In this document: positions 26,476 to 34,441 of the stretch, in pieces | Numbering within the stretch: the stretch's first letter is position 1 | Layout of the letters: every line of letters starts with the position of its first letter | Assembly (NCBI GenBank): GCA_001028025.1 | Contig: LDAQ01000043.1 | Span: 1-39,446 of the forward strand | Source: Faecalicatena fissicatena | GTDB lineage: Bacteria; Bacillota; Clostridia; Lachnospirales; Lachnospiraceae | Length of the DNA stretch: 39,446 bases | Direction of reading: 5' to 3' | Notes under the pieces: generated by a model | What the model was told of the DNA's origin: nothing | What the model saw: the letters and a program-made list of their open reading frames with translations, nothing else | Database searches by the model: none | Made by a program: the position numbers and the translations under genes

Positions 26476-28473
26476 CTATTCGTCCTCAGGGTCTTTTACA
26501 TTTACCTCTGTATCAGCGACTCCTCTGTTTAAAAAATTACTGGGAAGCTTGGAGCGGGTATCCGGAAATTCCTTTTTCCACCCCGCCTGTATCTGCTGAT
26601 CTCTGATAATATCTGCTTCGCGCAGGTGATATGTCGGAATAATCTTATGGACAATATACTTCATACGGTCCGTCTCAGCATATGCTTCCTGATATAACTC
26701 TTCCAGATCATTTAAAAATTCTTCTTCATCAAACTCAATCGGCTTCCCAATATGAATCTTTTCATTTTCTGTATTCTCCAGCCCCTCTTCGGCCATCAGC
26801 AGTTCTTCATATAGCTTTTCTCCCGGACGCAGTCCGGTGTATTTAATTTCAATATCCACGCCAAGTGTGTAGCCCGACAAACGCAGGAGATTCTTTGCCA
26901 GATCCACAATTTTTACCGGCTGCCCCATATCCAATACAAATATTTCTCCGCCTTTTGCACTGGCTCCTGCCTGAAGCACCAGTGATACGGCCTCTGGAAT
27001 TGTCATAAAATACCGGATAATATCCGGATGGGTCACAGTGACCGGCCCGCCGGCTTCAATCTGTTTTTTGAAAAGCGGAATGACGCTGCCGTTGCTGCCC
27101 AGCACATTCCCAAATCGTACTGCAACATATTCTGTCTTTGAATGGTTATTGAACACCTGAATAATCATCTCGCACATCCGTTTGGACGCGCCCATAATGT
27201 TCGTCGGGTTTACTGCTTTATCCGTAGAAATCAGTACAAATTTTTCAACCCCGTGCCTGTCCGCAGCAAGTGCCACCTTGTAGGTACCGAATACATTATT
27301 CTTGATTGCCTCATTCGGGCTGTCCTCCATTAGCGGCACATGCTTGTGTGCGGCCGCATGATAGACAATATCCGGACGGTACTGGGCAAAGACACTGTTA
27401 ACCTTTCTGCCGTTTCTGACCGATCCGATCAGCACCACCAGATCCATGTACGGATATTTTGCCTTGAGTTCCTGCTGGATATCATAGGCATTGTTTTCAT
27501 AAATATCAAAGATGATCAGCTGTTTCACACCATTTGCCGCAATCTGACGGCACAGCTCGCTGCCGATACTTCCGCCTCCGCCTGTCACAAGAACGACCTT
27601 GCCGGACACATACCGCCCGATTTTTTCCGTTGTTATCTGGATCGGATCTCTTCCCAGCAGATCTTCAATCTCTACATTGCGCAGTTTGGATACGCTGACT
27701 TCTCCATTTACCAGCTGATACACTCCCGGAAGTATCTTCAGCTCACAGTCCGGCACCTTCTGACATATCTTCAGGATCTTCTGCCGTTCCCGCTTATCTG
27801 CACTTGGAATTGCAATAATAATCTCATTAATGCGGTATTTTTCTGCACATGATAGTATATCATCCCTGCCGCCGACGACTTTTACCCCATGAATATATGT
27901 GCCGTGTTTTTTGGGATTGTCATCGATCACGCAGCAGATCTTTGCATCCAGCTCTGTACTGAGCTCCAGCTCTTTCATCACCACATTGCAGGCCTCACCC
28001 GCACCGATAATCATTGTATTGCGCACATGTCTCCCGTGTATATTCCCCCGGTACAACAGTCTTGCCAGCCTGTAAGAAAAACGGCTCAGACAGGTCAGCA
28101 GAAACAGCGCCACAGCATAGAGAGGAAAATACCCCCTGTATATCGTCCTGTAAGTCAGATAATAGGCCAGAATATTAAATAAAACCGATACCAGGCAGGC
28201 TTCAATCACATATACCAGTTCTTTTATACTTGCAAACCGCCAGAGACTTGTATACAGTCTGAAAGCTGCAAAGATAAGAACGGTCACAATGGTATTCACA
28301 ATGACCAGTTCCATTACAGATGTATAATATTCGATCGGTATCTCACTGATCTGCATATTGAAGCGGAGCCACAATGCCAGAAATGAACTGGCATTGATAA
28401 ATACGATATCTAAAACCACCAGAAACGCTTTATAGATAATCGAAAGATCCCACTTTTTTATCAGTTTCATCAT
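26476..28473 (-). CDS. Membrane UDP-GlcNAc 4,6-dehydratase, PglF/WbpM/CapD family
   Basis: 665 residues. Four N-terminal transmembrane helices (about 12-36, 53-72, 88-108, 112-132) are followed by a CoA-binding-like Rossmann domain (IIGAGEA, 155-161) and an SDR dehydratase domain starting at TGGGGSIGSE (297-306). The active site reads STDKAVNPTNIMGASKR: the usual Tyr of the Ser-Tyr-Lys triad is Met427, with Lys431, as known for WbpM/PglF-type C6 dehydratases. Converts UDP-GlcNAc to UDP-4-keto-6-deoxy-GlcNAc on the inner membrane face. Gaps to both neighbours are about 30 bases, so it is in the operon with the LCP ligase upstream and the aminotransferase downstream. The C-terminal 40 residues are variable. 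Confidence 0.95.
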   Translation of the reverse strand: MMKLIKKWDLSIIYKAFLVVLDIVFINASSFLALWLRFNMQISEIPIEYYTSVMELVIVNTIVTVLIFAAFRLYTSLWRFASIKELVYVIEACLVSVLFNILAYYLTYRTIYRGYFPLYAVALFLLTCLSRFSYRLARLLYRGNIHGRHVRNTMIIGAGEACNVVMKELELSTELDAKICCVIDDNPKKHGTYIHGVKVVGGRDDILSCAEKYRINEIIIAIPSADKRERQKILKICQKVPDCELKILPGVYQLVNGEVSVSKLRNVEIEDLLGRDPIQITTEKIGRYVSGKVVLVTGGGGSIGSELCRQIAANGVKQLIIFDIYENNAYDIQQELKAKYPYMDLVVLIGSVRNGRKVNSVFAQYRPDIVYHAAAHKHVPLMEDSPNEAIKNNVFGTYKVALAADRHGVEKFVLISTDKAVNPTNIMGASKRMCEMIIQVFNNHSKTEYVAVRFGNVLGSNGSVIPLFKKQIEAGGPVTVTHPDIIRYFMTIPEAVSLVLQAGASAKGGEIFVLDMGQPVKIVDLAKNLLRLSGYTLGVDIEIKYTGLRPGEKLYEELLMAEEGLENTENEKIHIGKPIEFDEEEFLNDLEELYQEAYAETDRMKYIVHKIIPTYHLREADIIRDQQIQAGWKKEFPDTRSKLPSNFLNRGVADTEVNVKDPEDE

Positions 28474-28500
28474 ATTTCTTATCCTCGGTATCTTTATGTT

Positions 28501-30258
28501 TTATTGTGCCACTTCTGAATCCGGCAGAGTCTCGCCGGCCTCTACTGCGTCGATGGCCTGTTTAATTTCATTAATTGAATTCTGGTCCGGCTGGGTTACA
28601 TAGAGGATGCTTCCCGGAGAGGAATAGCACTCCTGGTCATCGCCTGTTCCTGTTGCCGACATGGACTTGATATTCCAGGCTGCAGGTTTATCCAGCTGGC
28701 TCTTAATTAATTCCTGTATCTGCTCCTGTGACATATTCGTATCCACATTACCGCTGATACTGCTCAGAATCCCATTCGCTCCTGTCAGTATTGCCGGTGA
28801 TATTGCCTTTTTGATCATGGCGGTTATGACTGCCTGCTGGTTCTTCCCTCTCTGGAAGTCCCCTCCGTCTACGTTCTGTCTTTCTCTGGAAAAGGCCAGC
28901 GCCTGTTCACCGTTAAAATGATTTTCTCCCTGCGCCACATACATCTCAAGGCCTGAATCATAACTTGTGTTGAATTCCTGTTCAGATACAACATCAACAC
29001 CTCCGAGGGCATCCACCATCTGTACCAGGGACGTAAAGTTCACCCTTGCATAGAAATCTATATCCGTATCATACAGCTTCGCCAGTGTTGCCATTGATGC
29101 ATCAACTCCGTATATACCTGCATGAGTTAGTTTATCCAGCTGTCCGCCTGAAATACCCGGAATCTCCACATAATAATCACGGGGAGTGGTCACGAGCAAT
29201 ATCTGGTGAGTCGTCGGATTGACAATTGCTATGATATTCACATCACTCCGGCTGTTCGTTTCAATCGCCCCAAATACATCAATACCGCTTATATAAACTG
29301 CAAAACAGTCATCTTCTACTTTTACATTTGCCGCTGTATTCTCCAGCTTGCTTGTAATTTCATGAGTATAGATGATTTTCACACTGCTGCTGTATCCTTC
29401 AAATGCTTCTTCCAGGATCGACGTGTATGCATCGTTATAAACAATTGCTTCTACACTGCCGTCATGCAGCGCCTTTGCCTGCTCATTCAGACTGTTGTAT
29501 TCAACCGTTGAGATGCTGCTGCCCACTTCTTTATTGATGATCTCGACCGTTGATTTCACGTCGTCACCCTTCATGGCATACTGTACACCGAAGTCATAAC
29601 CGGCCGCATCTTTAATGTTCTCCGCCGGATCCTCCGACAGAACTGCAACAACCATCTTATCGACTTTTTTATTGCCGCCGCTGATGTCCTTTACGGTACC
29701 GTTTGTCTTGAATATATAGTAAGAGCCCATAATCAGCACAATTGACATCAGCACACTCAATACTTTTCCTGCAATCGCCTTCTTTTTGGATATCAGCTGG
29801 CTTGACAGGGGAAGAAGCCAAAGTAAAACGAGTACTGCGATGATAATTCCCAGATATTTCACAGGCAGCATGTTCAGGACAAAAAGCGCTGCAATAAACA
29901 CCAGCGATGCAGCCAGCTGAACTGCACATAGTACAAGTCCGACCTGCTTGCTTACCTTATTTGATGCCCGGCGTCCGCGGGAATTTCCATTTCTGCCGTT
30001 TCCGCCTTTTCCTGCACTTCCCGAAGATCTGCCGCCGCTTCCAGCGCTTCTGTTTCCACCGGTTCTGCCGGAATTTGTGCTGCTGCTTGTTTTTGCGGTC
30101 CCGCTTCTCCCGCCGCTGCTCTTACTTCCCTTAGCCACGGATTTAGCTGGATTCCCCTGTGTCGTTTTTTTCTGATTTTCTTCCATCCTGCGGCGCCGTC
30201 TGGCCTGTTCTTTCCTGTACGCCTCTCTTTCACTTTCGCTCATTTTGTTCTGGCCCAT
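28501..30258 (-). CDS. LCP (LytR-CpsA-Psr) family wall-polymer ligase with long basic N-terminus
   Basis: 585 residues. Residues 1-105 are a charged, then Ser/Gly/Arg-rich low-complexity cytosolic tail. Three hydrophobic helices follow (about 107-130, 134-154, 165-183) and an external domain of unknown fold (200-315). The LCP domain from about 320 shows YISGIDVFG, SRSDVN (336-341), TPRDYYV (358-364), ALAFSRER (453-460) and GDFQRGKNQQ (466-475), the Arg/Asp set that binds the polyprenyl pyrophosphate. LCP enzymes attach lipid-linked polymers to peptidoglycan, so this gene suggests a wall-anchored product. First gene of the array, with AAGGGG seven bases before the ATG and a promoter upstream. 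Confidence 0.93.
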   Translation of the reverse strand: MGQNKMSESEREAYRKEQARRRRRMEENQKKTTQGNPAKSVAKGSKSSGGRSGTAKTSSSTNSGRTGGNRSAGSGGRSSGSAGKGGNGRNGNSRGRRASNKVSKQVGLVLCAVQLAASLVFIAALFVLNMLPVKYLGIIIAVLVLLWLLPLSSQLISKKKAIAGKVLSVLMSIVLIMGSYYIFKTNGTVKDISGGNKKVDKMVVAVLSEDPAENIKDAAGYDFGVQYAMKGDDVKSTVEIINKEVGSSISTVEYNSLNEQAKALHDGSVEAIVYNDAYTSILEEAFEGYSSSVKIIYTHEITSKLENTAANVKVEDDCFAVYISGIDVFGAIETNSRSDVNIIAIVNPTTHQILLVTTPRDYYVEIPGISGGQLDKLTHAGIYGVDASMATLAKLYDTDIDFYARVNFTSLVQMVDALGGVDVVSEQEFNTSYDSGLEMYVAQGENHFNGEQALAFSRERQNVDGGDFQRGKNQQAVITAMIKKAISPAILTGANGILSSISGNVDTNMSQEQIQELIKSQLDKPAAWNIKSMSATGTGDDQECYSSPGSILYVTQPDQNSINEIKQAIDAVEAGETLPDSEVAQ

Positions 30259-30308
30259 AGGTATGCCCCTTCCATTTCTTTATCTTATTCGAATATTTAA
30301 CTGCCATA

Positions 30309-30367
30309 ATTATACAAACCTTAGTTACATACCAAGACATAATAGCATTTTTCAACATTTTTCGCAA
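30309..30367 (-). promoter_or_regulatory. Probable sigma-A promoter(s) for the polysaccharide array
   Basis: On the minus strand TTGCGA (30367-30362) is followed after exactly 17 bases by TATTAT (30344-30339), about 80 bases before the LCP start codon. A second -10-like TATAAT lies at 30314-30309 with only a weak -35 17 bases before it. The next comparable sites upstream belong to secDF and its neighbour, so this is the best candidate to drive the 29-kb array. Confidence 0.6.
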
Positions 30368-30382
30368 CAGGATGGTAACTTA

Positions 30383-30408
30383 TTAATATTTAATTACATA
30401 AATATTAA
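30383..30408. terminator. AT-only hairpin at the end of secDF
   Basis: TTAATATTT (30383-30391) pairs with AAATATTAA (30400-30408), a 9-bp AT stem overlapping the secDF stop codon. There is no GC core and no following T-run on the minus strand, so termination would be weak. Some secDF transcripts could read into the polysaccharide array. Confidence 0.3.
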
Positions 30409-32561
30409 GACTTTTTTCTCCCCTTCCAGGTCACCCAGATCGCCCCGGCTACGCAGATTGAAGAGTAACAGCCGCTGATCATACCAATCAGCATAGGCAG
30501 TGCAAATATTTTTATGGATTCAATATTATAGATGACTGCAAACACCAGTACAATTGCCACGCACAGCACCGTGGTAAACGCTGTGTTAATAGATCGGCCC
30601 AATGTTTCTGTTATGCTTCTGTTAACAAGAGGAACCAGTCCTTCTTTCGTATGTCCGCTCATATGCTCCCGTATTCTGTCGTACAGTACAATCGTGTCGT
30701 TAATAGAATACCCGATTATTGTCAAAGTTACTGATACAAATGCATCATTCAGCGGTATTTTGCACACCCCGAATACCAGGAATACAATAAAAACGTCGTG
30801 CAGTAGTGCGATAACGCCTGATACTCCAGCGGAAAATCCTGACAATGCGGAAAAACGAAGCCTGATGTATACAACAATAAACAACGCAGCCAGCACGATG
30901 GCAATGACAGAGTTTTTCAGAGCCCTGGCGCCGATATAAGGTTCCACAGCATAGGTTTCGGATGACTGGTAGTTTAATTCAGGCTGCATCGACTGTAATT
31001 CCTTCAGTACTTTTTCCTGTTCCTGAGGAGAAATCCCCTGATTTCCTCCCAAATTCAGTACCAGCTTTTCCTGCCCTGACACAAAATCTTCTCCTGCCTG
31101 TGCACTGACAGGGCGGTTCAGTATGTTTTCGATATCTTTTGCGGCCTTTTCGGTATCCGGCGTTCCCTCACAGGTATATTTCAGGATAACTCCGCCTGTA
31201 AACTGCGTGTCCAGAGTTACACCCCTCACAGCACTGATGATACTTCCGGTCACCAGGACGGCTACAGTAAAAATAAATATGGCTCTGCGCTTTCCGAGAA
31301 AATCAATGACTTTACGCTCTTTTTTTACACGGAACAGTTTCAGCTTCTGGAATCCAGGATAGAGAATAACAGAACTCAGCATGACTCTGGAAAGCCATAC
31401 ACCGGCCACCAGATTGATCAGTACACCTGTCAGCAGTGTATATCCAAAACTCAGCATAGTCCCTGATCCGAAAAACATGAGGATCACTGCAACTGCCGCT
31501 GTCGTTACATTACCATCCAATACGGAAGAAAAAGCATTTTTGTATCCGCGGCGGACTGCCGACCGGATGCTGGTGCCTTTCTGAAGTTCCTCGCCAATCC
31601 TTTCACTGATGATAACATTCGCATCTACTGCCATCCCCAGAGATAGGATAAGGCCTGCAATACCAGGCAGGGTCAGTGTATACTGCGGCACCGACAGAAC
31701 CAGTACCTGGAGGCTCATCTGAAATATCAGCGCCAGGCAGGCGATCGTCCCCGGCAGGCGGTAATACAGAATCATAAACAGACATACCAGAATGAATGCC
31801 ACGGCTGCCGCTGTCGTCATCGCCTTCAGGGCGCCGCTTCCAAGCGTCGGGCTGATTGTATTATAATTCGTTGTTTTCAGAGAAAACGGCAGGGCTCCTG
31901 CATTAATTTTTTCAGAAAGACTATCCGCCTCCTCCTGTGAGCTCATACCATTGATCACTGCTTCTCCGCCTTTAATTGCTTCCTTAACCATAGGATTAGA
32001 TATCCGTTCCTCATCCATATAAATCCCCATGGACTGTCCTACCAGTTTTTCCGTAGCATCTGCGAAATCTTCTGCGCCTGTCTTATCAAATTGCAGCGAT
32101 ACCTCATATTCGCCCGTCTGCTGGTTCTTAACCACACTGCTGTCGGCCACATTTTTACCTTCCACCAGTACATTCCCATCCGCATCACGGAAAGTCAGCT
32201 TGGCAGTCTCCCCCAGTTCTGCAATGGCAGACTCTGGATTAAACTCCTTTTCATCCGACTTCCATGGAAATCTTACAATAATATTTCCATGTTCCTTATC
32301 AACTGTCACTTCCCTGTCCAGAATATTCTGCGCATCCAGCCGATTTTCTATAACCGTCCTGGCCGCATCCAGATCCTGTGCCGAAGGAGTTTCCGTCACT
32401 CCCTCCGGCTCGAAAACCGCTTCCACGCCGCCCCTGATGTCAATTCCAAAGCGCATATCCATAGCGCCCTTAATCTCACTGCCCAGTCCAAAAATGGCAG
32501 TATAAAGAAACACTGCGATCACACACAGCACAATCCATATATTTCGTTTATTTTCTTTCAA
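30405..32561 (-). CDS. secDF: Fused SecD-SecF protein translocase subunit
   Basis: 718 residues. Proton-driven accessory subunit of the Sec translocon in the cytoplasmic membrane. The SecD part (about 1-395) shows MRFGIDIRGGVEAVFEPEG, the external P1-like domain, and LPGIAGLILSLGMAVDANVII. The SecF part (about 410-718) shows TLDTQFTGGVILKYTCEG and a second six-helix set ending in GYSINDTIVLYDRIREHM. Fusion of the two is usual in Bacilli and many Clostridia. The start is a TTG at 32561 with GAGGAGG eight bases before it; no better ATG is available. A 59-base gap to the small gene upstream suggests co-transcription with it. Confidence 0.96.
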   Translation of the reverse strand: MKENKRNIWIVLCVIAVFLYTAIFGLGSEIKGAMDMRFGIDIRGGVEAVFEPEGVTETPSAQDLDAARTVIENRLDAQNILDREVTVDKEHGNIIVRFPWKSDEKEFNPESAIAELGETAKLTFRDADGNVLVEGKNVADSSVVKNQQTGEYEVSLQFDKTGAEDFADATEKLVGQSMGIYMDEERISNPMVKEAIKGGEAVINGMSSQEEADSLSEKINAGALPFSLKTTNYNTISPTLGSGALKAMTTAAAVAFILVCLFMILYYRLPGTIACLALIFQMSLQVLVLSVPQYTLTLPGIAGLILSLGMAVDANVIISERIGEELQKGTSIRSAVRRGYKNAFSSVLDGNVTTAAVAVILMFFGSGTMLSFGYTLLTGVLINLVAGVWLSRVMLSSVILYPGFQKLKLFRVKKERKVIDFLGKRRAIFIFTVAVLVTGSIISAVRGVTLDTQFTGGVILKYTCEGTPDTEKAAKDIENILNRPVSAQAGEDFVSGQEKLVLNLGGNQGISPQEQEKVLKELQSMQPELNYQSSETYAVEPYIGARALKNSVIAIVLAALFIVVYIRLRFSALSGFSAGVSGVIALLHDVFIVFLVFGVCKIPLNDAFVSVTLTIIGYSINDTIVLYDRIREHMSGHTKEGLVPLVNRSITETLGRSINTAFTTVLCVAIVLVFAVIYNIESIKIFALPMLIGMISGCYSSICVAGAIWVTWKGRKKS

Positions 32562-32620
32562 AGTAAAAGCCTCCTCTTATTCAACCGGATTTTCCCCGAA
32601 AGGAACCTCCCTATGTTCAG

Positions 32621-33127
32621 TTATGAAAATGAATAAGAAAGACCGCCCTTTTTCCCGTCCCGCCGTTGGATAATATGAATCTGAACCATGGTATAATTTA
32701 GAAAAGCCATGCAAAAAGACTGAACAGCGGACCAGGTCCTTCCATCCAGAAGAAATTTAAACACACATAATATAAGAAAGACTTCAACAAAAAAAACAGA
32801 AGGTTCCGCAGAATCCTCACCAATCCTGCCACTGCGCATAAATACCGTATTTTTAGACTCAGAAGCAGCCATAAAGTCCATACTCCCCGTACGCAGACTA
32901 TCTCCCGAATCCATCTTCTGCCCCACGTATCCACAGCCTTTTACCTGAAACCGTTCCGCACCATTTCCTTTGGCCACAGGATTCCCCAGTGCTATCCCGG
33001 ACTGTACCGCGCTGCCCGCCCCCGTCACACGCTCCGCACCAGAACCTCCACAGCTTTCCAAAGCCGCAAAAAACACCATACAAACAATCAAAACAACCGT
33101 AGTAATTCTCTGAAACTTGCTCTTCAT
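32621..33127 (-). CDS. Small secreted or membrane protein of unknown function
   Basis: 168 residues, not recognised. The N-terminal MKSKFQRITTVVLIVCMVFFAALESCGG looks like a signal peptide; Cys26 could suggest a lipobox, but LESC is a poor match. The middle (30-100) is Gly/Ser-rich and polar. A second hydrophobic helix at about 110-122 (SVFFVEVFLILCVFKFLL) is followed by an amphipathic stretch and a basic end. It starts behind a near-consensus promoter and AGGCGGGGA, which supports a real gene. Being just upstream of secDF, it may be a small membrane protein expressed with the translocase, but no function can be given. Confidence 0.6.
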   Translation of the reverse strand: MKSKFQRITTVVLIVCMVFFAALESCGGSGAERVTGAGSAVQSGIALGNPVAKGNGAERFQVKGCGYVGQKMDSGDSLRTGSMDFMAASESKNTVFMRSGRIGEDSAEPSVFFVEVFLILCVFKFLLDGRTWSAVQSFCMAFLNYTMVQIHIIQRRDGKKGGLSYSFS

Positions 33128-33169
33128 GATGCTTTCCCCGCCTTTCCCGCAGATTTCTTTTACAGACCC

Positions 33170-33198
33170 ATTATAACTTTTCTCCCCTTATATCACAA
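33170..33198 (-). promoter_or_regulatory. Sigma-A-type promoter for the small gene and secDF
   Basis: On the minus strand TTGTGA (33198-33193), a 17-base spacer, then TATAAT (33175-33170). The ATG of the 168-residue protein is about 43 bases further on. The rest of the region 33199-33395 is AT-rich plus-strand C/A-biased sequence without an ORF or other structure that I can see. Confidence 0.7.
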
Positions 33199-33395
33199 CA
33201 AAGAATTCAAAATATTTTCTTCACCTCCAAGCCAAATCCCATCTTCTTATACTCTTAATCTCATCTCCCCATATACCTGCACAGCTAAACAAAGTAAATC
33301 CCACAATAAGCATACACCTCATATTCCTACACGTACAAAAAACTACATCCTAAGGAATACACATACACTGCCTCGGTAATGTCCAACCCATTCCT

Positions 33396-33437
33396 CAGCT
33401 CCCCGTCCCGCCATCCTCCCGCCCGGATGCGCCCAGC
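33396..33437 (+). repeat. Conserved flank module of palindromic element 1
   Basis: Contains CAGCTCCCCGTC (33396-33407) and GGATGCGCCCAGC (33425-33437), abutting the left arm of the palindrome. The same two words, in the same order and orientation, precede the second palindrome (34384-34441), with the spacing longer there by 16 bases. Confidence 0.6.
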
Positions 33438-33725
33438 TGAGAAAAAGGGGAGTCAGGTTTCCGGCGGGGCTGTATATGCCGTTTCTGAAGCCTCATAGTG
33501 CGTACTAGAATCCGTTGAAGAAAAAGCAGGAAAAACAGAGGGCATAATTTGATGTCCGCATCAAATTATGAGGCGGCCTAAGGCCCGAAATTATCAAATT
33601 TCGGGCTGCATGCCGCCGGTCCCTCTGTTTTTCCTGCTTTTTCTTCTACGGATTCTTAGCGCACGGCCGGTTTCAGAAACGGCATATACAGCCCCGCCGG
33701 AAACCTGACTCCCCTTTTTCTCAGC
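33436..33725. repeat. Large branched palindrome, element 1 (about 290 bp)
   Basis: The outer arms 33436-33489 and 33672-33725 are perfect 54-bp inverted repeats. A second stem, 33505-33542 with 33621-33658, pairs 37 of 38 positions. Inside lie two separate hairpins: a 12-bp stem with loop TCCG (33543-33554/33559-33570), and a stem of GGCGGC/GCCGCC plus GCCCGAAATT/AATTTCGGGC (33572-33617, loop ATCA). As RNA or single-stranded DNA it would form a long rod ending in a fork. It lies between the divergent promoter of the small gene/secDF unit and that of the cytidylate-kinase-like gene. No protein is convincingly encoded. Confidence 0.92.
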
Positions 33726-33779
33726 GCCCCTCCCCAGAATTCCGAGGAATAACATATACACTTTTTTGTCTATAGGTGT

Positions 33780-33785
33780 TATAAT
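33780..33785 (+). promoter_or_regulatory. Possible -10 box for the cytidylate-kinase-like gene
   Basis: A perfect TATAAT 58 bases before the ATG at 33844, just outside the right arm of palindrome 1. The -35 position (about 33757-33762, TACACT) is poor, so the assignment rests on the -10 box alone. Confidence 0.35.
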
Positions 33786-33843
33786 AAGAAAACACATAGA
33801 CATACAACCCAAACCCAAGTGCAAACACGAAGGAGGAATGAAT

Positions 33844-34329
33844 ATGAAATTAGTTATCACAATGAGCCGCCGTTTTGGTACCGGTGCAAGCGTCATTGCA
33901 AAAGAGCTGTCCGAAAGATTAGACATCCCGGTATACGACAAAGCCTACATTGAACATACAATAGATGACAAAATGTACGACTCCGAAGCAGAAGCAATCC
34001 GAGAACTTGCCCAAACCCCATGCATCATCCTCGGCCGCTGCGCATCCGACATCCTAAAAGACAGACTAAACGTCCTGAACATCTTCGTCTGTGCAGACAA
34101 AGAAGACCGCATATCCAGAATCATGAAACTGGAATCCCTCTCCCACGAAGAAGCCAAAGCAAAAGTAGACTGCACCGACAAAGAAAGAGCCGCCTACTAC
34201 TACGAACACACCGGCAAAACCTGGGGCGACGTCAACGACTACCACATGATCCTCGACACCACCGAACTCGGAGTAGAAAACTGCGCCAACATCCTGATGC
34301 AATACTTCGAAAAGCTAGAATACATATAA
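33844..34329 (+). CDS. Short cytidylate-kinase-like protein
   Basis: 161 residues of the cytidylate-kinase-like P-loop family common in Clostridia. The start reads MKLVITMSRRFGTGASVIAK, with a P-loop-like RFGTGAS (10-16), then a YDKAYIEHTIDD segment, CIILGRCASDIL, VCADKEDRISRIM and a C-terminal DYHMILDTTELG. It is shorter than typical family members (about 200), lacking part of the lid region. An ATG at 33838 touches the AGGAGG (33831-33836), so the ATG at 33844, seven bases away, is taken. The frame is open upstream to 33766 but without coding character. It is bracketed by two large palindromes. Substrate unknown; true CMP kinase activity is not assured. Confidence 0.82.
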   Translation: MKLVITMSRRFGTGASVIAKELSERLDIPVYDKAYIEHTIDDKMYDSEAEAIRELAQTPCIILGRCASDILKDRLNVLNIFVCADKEDRISRIMKLESLSHEEAKAKVDCTDKERAAYYYEHTGKTWGDVNDYHMILDTTELGVENCANILMQYFEKLEYI

Positions 34330-34383
34330 ATCCTAATCCATAAATACACCCGCCCCGCTCTTATATATATCCCGGGGCCCAAA

Positions 34384-34441
34384 CAGCTCCCCGTCACCAG
34401 CCCCATCCGCCTCCCCCGCCTTCCCGCAGGATGCACCCAGC
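34384..34441 (+). repeat. Conserved flank module of palindromic element 2
   Basis: CAGCTCCCCGTC (34384-34395) and GGATGCACCCAGC (34429-34441), nearly identical to the words flanking element 1 (one A/G change), leading directly into the left arm of the second palindrome. The gap 34330-34383 is otherwise featureless. Confidence 0.6.

Noticed and set aside
27340..27852. A 170-codon plus-strand ORF opposite the dehydratase gene
   Set aside because: It is the reverse frame of a strongly recognised gene and matches no family; the same applies to plus-strand ORFs at 22389-23030, 23046-23540, 32091-32636 and 35550-36146.
30309..30404. A riboswitch ahead of the LCP gene
   Set aside because: The leader is short and AT-rich with no branched structure or known conserved core that I can recognise; a plain promoter explains it.
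33594..33941. A 115-codon minus-strand ORF over palindrome 1
   Set aside because: It runs antisense through the start of the cytidylate-kinase-like gene and through the palindrome arm, and has no ribosome binding site or recognisable domain.
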